Source: Sulfurimonadaceae bacterium (lineage in GTDB: Bacteria; Campylobacterota; Campylobacteria; Campylobacterales; Sulfurimonadaceae). From it: DNA of 36,359 nt. The DNA is taken from NCBI GenBank assembly GCA_028683835.1, contig JAQUHB010000025.1, positions 1 through 36,359 on the forward strand, written 5' to 3'. Both the position numbers and the translations under genes were made by a program. The notes below the pieces were generated by a model, which did not search any database, had not been told where the DNA came from, and saw only the letters and a program-made list of their open reading frames with translations. Every line of letters starts with the position of its first letter. Within the stretch, counting starts at the first letter, position 1. This document shows positions 32,835 through 36,359 of the stretch, piece after piece.

Positions 32835-33958
32835 TGTTTAGACTGTCAAATTTAATATCGTCAGTTGTTGAAGATAAGCCAGAGAGAAATCTCGATGGTG
32901 CAATTGCCATTTGGAACTTCACAAATAGATGCAATCTTTCATGTCTTCATTGCTACTCAAAATCATCTTTGGACGAAGTAGATACTTTAACAACCCAACA
33001 GATTAAAAAAACAATTTTACAAATGAAAGAAAATGGAATTAAATTTATCATTTTTTCCGGTGGTGAACCACTTACAAGAAAAGATATTTTTGAGATAGCT
33101 GATTTTTGTAAAGCAAATGGAGTAATAACCTATCTTTCTAGTAATGGATTGTATTTCACCACGAAAAATGTACAGCGTATTGTAGATACTTTTAATTATA
33201 TAGGAATCAGTATAGATGGAGATGAGGCTACGCATGATTATTTTCGAGGGTTAAAAGGGGCATTTAAAGAAACGCTCAAAGCTGTGTTACTTGCCAATGC
33301 TACGGGAGCAAAAGTGGGTATCCGTTTTACTATGACAAAAGATACTATCAACTCTTTAGAGTACATTTTTGATTTGGTTGAAAAACACAATATTCCAAAA
33401 ATTTATATCTCCCATTTAGTATATTCCGGTCGAGGATTGGATAATTTAAAAATGGATTTGACAAAAGAGCAAAGACGTAAAGCAGTTGAATTTATTTTGG
33501 CCAAAGCTTTTGAGTACTATAAAACAGGCAGAGATATAGAGATAGTAACGGGAAATATGGAACAAGATGCAATTCTTTTTTTAGATGAGTTCTCAAAACA
33601 TTATCCTAAGTTAGAAGCTAAAATGAGAAAAAAATTGCTTGCATGGGGTGGTAATTCTGCAGGAAGAAAACTTTTAAATATCAATTCCGAGGGTGATGTA
33701 AGACCAGATCCATTCTTCCCTTTGACTATTGGCAATATCATACAAGAGGATTTTGGAACTATCTGGCAAAGAGGGGAACTCTTGGATAAATTAAGAGTAC
33801 ATCCAAGAGTTATAAGCGGCATTTGTTCTACATGTAAGCAGATCGATATTTGTAACGGTGGTTCGCGCGCAAGAGCGTATGCCATAACTGGTGATTTGTG
33901 GAGTGAAGACCCTTCATGTTATTTAACTAAACTAGAAAGAGAAGGAAGCGAATTATGA
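32834..33958 (+). CDS. nirJ: Heme d1 biosynthesis radical SAM protein NirJ
   Basis: 374 aa. The radical-SAM cluster CX3CX2C is CNLSCLHC at 33-40. The SPASM-like C-terminal region has CSTCKQIDICNGGSRARA and a final Cys in SEDPSC, which would bind an auxiliary Fe-S centre. NirJ replaces the propionates of didecarboxysiroheme with oxo groups on the path to heme d1. Overlaps nirF by 4 bp. Confidence 0.93.
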   Translation: MFRLSNLISSVVEDKPERNLDGAIAIWNFTNRCNLSCLHCYSKSSLDEVDTLTTQQIKKTILQMKENGIKFIIFSGGEPLTRKDIFEIADFCKANGVITYLSSNGLYFTTKNVQRIVDTFNYIGISIDGDEATHDYFRGLKGAFKETLKAVLLANATGAKVGIRFTMTKDTINSLEYIFDLVEKHNIPKIYISHLVYSGRGLDNLKMDLTKEQRRKAVEFILAKAFEYYKTGRDIEIVTGNMEQDAILFLDEFSKHYPKLEAKMRKKLLAWGGNSAGRKLLNINSEGDVRPDPFFPLTIGNIIQEDFGTIWQRGELLDKLRVHPRVISGICSTCKQIDICNGGSRARAYAITGDLWSEDPSCYLTKLEREGSEL

Positions 33959-35061
33959 AAGTAAAGTTTAAAAAAATATTATTAAGTACCATTTTAAGTA
34001 CTACGTTGCTAACGAGTTTGCATGCCAATGAAAAGTTTTTTGTTGTTGAAAGGGAAAATAGTTCTTTGGCAGTTATAGAAAATGGATTGGTAGATACGCA
34101 TATTGAAGATATGCATAACATGAATCATGGTGTGATCAAATTTTATGAAAATGATGGTTATCTTATAAGCCGTGATGGATATATCATGAAGTTTGATCCA
34201 AAAACTAATAAAAAACTCAAAGAGTATAAAACAAGTAATAGCGCGATAGGTTTTGTGATTAGCAAGTATTATGTAGCAGTAGCAAACTATGACAATAAAA
34301 GTGTTGATATTTTAGATAGAGATCTCAATCCTGTTCAATCTTTCAAAACAGGTTCAAGAAATGTGGGGATTAAAGTTTATAAAAATTATTTGGTATTTGC
34401 GCAAATGGATAGTGACAAGATAACGATCCTTCATGATAAGAATGAGGGAAAAAAGATTCCTGATTTTGAACCTTTCAAAGAGTTTGATAATGTCGGAGTT
34501 ATGCCTTTTGATGCGATGATCATGAATAACAGTTATATTGTTGGATTATTTAAAAGCCCATATTTTGGTGTGGTTAATCTAGATAAGATGACATTTTCAA
34601 AGATAAGTATCGAGCTTGACGAAAGAAAACCTGTTTTAAAAGTTCCACATTTTGGGCAATGGAGCATCGGCGGGGGGCATATTTATGTTCCAGCTGTTGG
34701 GGATAATAAAGTGTTTGTCTATACTCCTGATTTTAAATTTGTAAAGAGTATAACGACAGAGGGTTTGCCTGTATTTACAGCACTTTCACCTGATGATAAA
34801 TATCTTGCTGTAACATTTAGTGGAGAGAAATTTCCTGTTATTCAGATAGTTGATACTAAAACGTTTCAAGTTGTAAAAAGATTTGAATTTGCTGGAAAAG
34901 TCTTGCATGTAAGATGGTCGAAAGATACACCTGATCTATATGTTTCGGTCAATGATGCAAATATGATATCAGTGATAGATACAAACGATTGGTTTGTCAA
35001 TCGCGATATTCTTCAAGTTCAAAAACCATCTGGAATATTTCTTTTTGAGGAAAACAAATGA
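33955..35061 (+). CDS. nirF: Heme d1 biosynthesis protein NirF
   Basis: 368 aa, a beta-propeller related to the d1 domain of NirS but without heme c. A Sec signal (about 1-24, ending SLHA) places it in the periplasm; there is no lipobox, unlike NirF of Pseudomonas. Blades such as VVERENSSLAVIENG and LSPDDKYLAVTFSGEK are visible. NirF acts late in heme d1 formation. NirN, which has a c-type heme domain, is excluded by the absence of CXXCH. Overlaps nirJ and nirE by 4 bp each. Confidence 0.9.
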   Translation: MKVKFKKILLSTILSTTLLTSLHANEKFFVVERENSSLAVIENGLVDTHIEDMHNMNHGVIKFYENDGYLISRDGYIMKFDPKTNKKLKEYKTSNSAIGFVISKYYVAVANYDNKSVDILDRDLNPVQSFKTGSRNVGIKVYKNYLVFAQMDSDKITILHDKNEGKKIPDFEPFKEFDNVGVMPFDAMIMNNSYIVGLFKSPYFGVVNLDKMTFSKISIELDERKPVLKVPHFGQWSIGGGHIYVPAVGDNKVFVYTPDFKFVKSITTEGLPVFTALSPDDKYLAVTFSGEKFPVIQIVDTKTFQVVKRFEFAGKVLHVRWSKDTPDLYVSVNDANMISVIDTNDWFVNRDILQVQKPSGIFLFEENK

Positions 35062-35798
35062 ACAGGGTATATTTAACTGGTGCTGGTCCAGGCGATATTG
35101 AGTTATTGACACTAAAAGCGTTGAGAGTTATTAAGGAAGCTGATGTCATTATCTATGATCGTCTTGCCAATCCAGATATTTTAGAAGAAGCAAAAGATGG
35201 TTGTGAATTTGTGTATGTTGGCAAAGAAGATGGACATCACATCATGCCTCAAGATGATATAAATGAAACAATCTACCAAAATGCACTTAAACATAAAGTT
35301 GTAGTGAGATTAAAAGGGGGAGACCCTTTTGTTTTTGGTCGAGGAGGGGAAGAAGCTGCATACCTTCAAGCAAGAGGAATCCTTTTTGAGATAATCCCTG
35401 GTATCACCTCTGCTATAAGTGTTCCGGCGTATGCAGGGATTCCTGTGACTCATCGGGGTGTTGCTGTCTCATTTCGCGTCGTTACGGCACACGAATCTCC
35501 AAATAAAAAAGAGTCGCAAATACCTTGGGAAAATTATAAATCTGATGACACCATTGTCTTTTTAATGGGATTACACAATCTCTCTAAAATTTCCAAAAAG
35601 CTCATTGAAATTGGTAAGCCGAGTGATTGCCCATGTGCGGTGATCTCAAAGGGAACAACAAAAGATCAAGAAGTGGTTGTAGGTACACTCGCAGATATCG
35701 TTGAAAAAGCGGTCGATGTACCAACTCCAGCGCTTATCATCGTCGGAGAAGTTGTGAAACTACGCCAACAATTACAGTGGTTTGAAGGCAATTCTTAA
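35058..35798 (+). CDS. cobA: Uroporphyrinogen-III C-methyltransferase (NirE/CobA)
   Basis: 246 aa, single-domain SUMT. The N-terminal GAGPGDIELLTLKAL at about 8-22, DRLANPDIL, VRLKGGDPFVFGRGGEEA at about 91-108, and PGITSAISVPAYAGIP are the family motifs. It methylates uroporphyrinogen III at C2 and C7 to give precorrin-2, the entry to siroheme and heme d1. It is the last gene of the nor-nir operon; in such operons it is called nirE. Confidence 0.95.
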   Translation: MNRVYLTGAGPGDIELLTLKALRVIKEADVIIYDRLANPDILEEAKDGCEFVYVGKEDGHHIMPQDDINETIYQNALKHKVVVRLKGGDPFVFGRGGEEAAYLQARGILFEIIPGITSAISVPAYAGIPVTHRGVAVSFRVVTAHESPNKKESQIPWENYKSDDTIVFLMGLHNLSKISKKLIEIGKPSDCPCAVISKGTTKDQEVVVGTLADIVEKAVDVPTPALIIVGEVVKLRQQLQWFEGNS

Positions 35799-35811
35799 TA
35801 TACCTTCGCAT

Positions 35812-36006
35812 CTATAGATAATATAAAAGTGATGATAAAAGAAGTGCGAATAAAAATGTCGCACTTATCATAACAGTCCGCTTGTGAAACTCTTGAAGGT
35901 TGTATCTTCGTTCTAAAAAATCTGCCAGTTTTATACCTACAAAAATTGTGAAAAAGAACATTGGGAAAGTCATTACCAATATAATTAAGAGATCATGTAA
36001 TGTCAA
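35812..36006 (-). CDS. Unknown two-helix membrane protein, TTG start
   Basis: 64 aa. Helices at about 5-25 and 45-63, with a charged turn (LERRYNLQEFHKR). The start would be TTG, with AAAAAGAG some 8 nt upstream. The hydrophobic pattern and the fit to the gap between cobA and the 39-aa gene make a real gene likely, but the start codon is weak and I do not recognise the family. Confidence 0.5.
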   Translation of the reverse strand: MTLHDLLIILVMTFPMFFFTIFVGIKLADFLERRYNLQEFHKRTVMISATFLFALLLSSLLYYL

Positions 36007-36021
36007 AATAAACTCTTTTTA

Positions 36022-36035
36022 TTGAGATATGTCAA
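36022..36035. promoter_or_regulatory. FNR/DNR-type box upstream of the 39-aa/moaA unit
   Basis: TTGAGATATGTCAA, one base off the TTGAC form. The -10-like TATCAT at 36058-36063 begins exactly 29.5 bp from its centre (36028.5), the same class-II spacing as the other boxes. Confidence 0.65.
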
Positions 36036-36057
36036 ACTTCTTTGACTTTTTTTATTA

Positions 36058-36063
36058 TATCAT
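36058..36063 (+). promoter_or_regulatory. -10 element before the 39-aa gene and moaA
   Basis: TATCAT, 5 of 6 to consensus, positioned as for class-II activation from 36022-36035. Predicted start near 36070, about 39 nt before the ATG at 36109. Confidence 0.55.
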
Positions 36064-36108
36064 TTAGCTAATTTATAGAAATGATACAAATCAATAAAAG
36101 GAAAAAAG

Positions 36109-36228
36109 ATGAATCAAATTTTGACATTTTCATTACTCATAACCATGTCGGCAGTGCTTATTCTTGTTTTTACAGTTATCTCATTCGCTCAAAACTATGC
36201 GTTGATTCAGCTTTTTTCAAATATATAG
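36109..36228 (+). CDS. 39-aa membrane peptide upstream of moaA
   Basis: 39 aa, MNQILTFSLLITMSAVLILV..., mostly one membrane helix (about 4-26). AAAAGGA precedes it by about 8 nt. It follows an FNR-type promoter and lies 15 bp before moaA. Not recognised; it may be a small regulatory or structural membrane peptide of nitrate/nitrite respiration. Confidence 0.6.
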   Translation: MNQILTFSLLITMSAVLILVFTVISFAQNYALIQLFSNI

Positions 36229-36243
36229 CTAAAAGGATTTATC

Positions 36244-36359
36244 TTGCTAATAGATAGTTATGACAGAGTAGTAGACTATATCCGTGTCTCAGTTACAGAG
36301 AGATGTAATTTTAGATGCCAATACTGTATGCCAGAGAAACCTTTTTCATGGGTTCCAAA
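36244..36359 (+). CDS. moaA: MoaA, GTP 3',8-cyclase, 5' end only
   Basis: 38 codons are visible before the window ends. The radical-SAM cluster CX3CX2C is CNFRCQYC at 21-28 (Cys21, Cys25, Cys28), in the MoaA context [20 protein letters not shown]. MoaA starts molybdenum-cofactor synthesis, which NapA needs. The TTG start at 36244 is supported by AAAGGA at 36232-36237, 6 nt upstream. It is probably co-transcribed with the 39-aa gene. Confidence 0.92.
   Translation, partial: MLIDSYDRVVDYIRVSVTERCNFRCQYCMPEKPFSWVP

Noticed and set aside
35812-36035. Minus-strand class-II promoter from the box at 36022 for the 64-aa gene
   Set aside because: The expected -10 would fall inside the gene itself (around 35994-35999), so this box more likely serves the + strand.

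Overview
The window looks like chromosomal DNA of a sulfur-oxidising, denitrifying Campylobacterota (epsilonproteobacterium), most like Sulfurimonas or a close relative. The grounds are the AT-rich sequence, the nap order napA-G-H-B-F-L-(PAS)-D with NapL and no NapC, a cytochrome cd1 nitrite reductase set with cNor, an orphan FCSD-type flavoprotein and dense operons with 1-11 bp overlaps. The genus assignment is inference.

Layout. (1) 1-351: probable last bases of a 5S rRNA on the + strand, a small hairpin and an AT-rich spacer. (2) 352-1716: Tat-exported flavocytochrome c/sulfide dehydrogenase-like flavoprotein. (3) 2078-6140 (+): sufB-sufC-sufD-sufE-MIP18/SufT-like operon without sufS. (4) 13708-6159 (-): sulfur-assimilation operon of DUF4395, cysK, DUF2061, cysH, cysD, cysN, siroheme sulfite reductase and a class-V aminotransferase that converges on the suf operon. 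It has a textbook promoter with an operator-like dyad in its spacer. (5) 13766-14155: gene-free, with several strong inverted repeats. (6) 14156-15472 (-) porin, divergent from 15567-16268 (+) Crp/Fnr-family regulator. (7) 16452-24225 (+): nap operon with an embedded Aer-like PAS gene, an extended napD and an unknown 95-aa gene. (8) 25179-24233 (-): precorrin-2 dehydrogenase/ferrochelatase and a small membrane protein. (9) 25328-27894 (+): fused NirDL-type siroheme decarboxylase, three small membrane proteins and a YeeZ-like NAD(P)-binding protein. (10) 28037-35798 (+): small membrane protein, norC, norB, small membrane protein, nirS, c-type cytochrome, nirJ, nirF, nirE/cobA. (11) 35812-36359: small membrane protein (-), a 39-aa membrane peptide (+) and the 5' end of moaA (+).

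How they fit. NapAB reduces nitrate with electrons from NapGH, NirS reduces nitrite, and NorCB reduces NO. NirE, the SirC-like protein, NirDL, NirJ and NirF make a near-minimal heme d1 pathway. Its intermediate siroheme is also the cofactor of the assimilatory sulfite reductase in the cys operon. MoaA would start Mo-cofactor synthesis for NapA.

The strongest non-gene signal is five copies of an FNR/DNR-type dyad (TTGA-N6-TCAA). They lie upstream of the porin/regulator pair, napA, the sirC/nirDL divergent pair, the nor-nir operon and the 39-aa/moaA unit. In each case a -10-like hexamer starts 29.5 bp from the dyad centre, which is class-II FNR geometry (centre at -41.5). The Crp/Fnr protein at 15567-16268 carries the matching E-x-x-S-R recognition motif and lacks N-terminal FNR cysteines, so it is the obvious candidate regulator. 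All functions are read from the sequence and family knowledge; no database search was possible.
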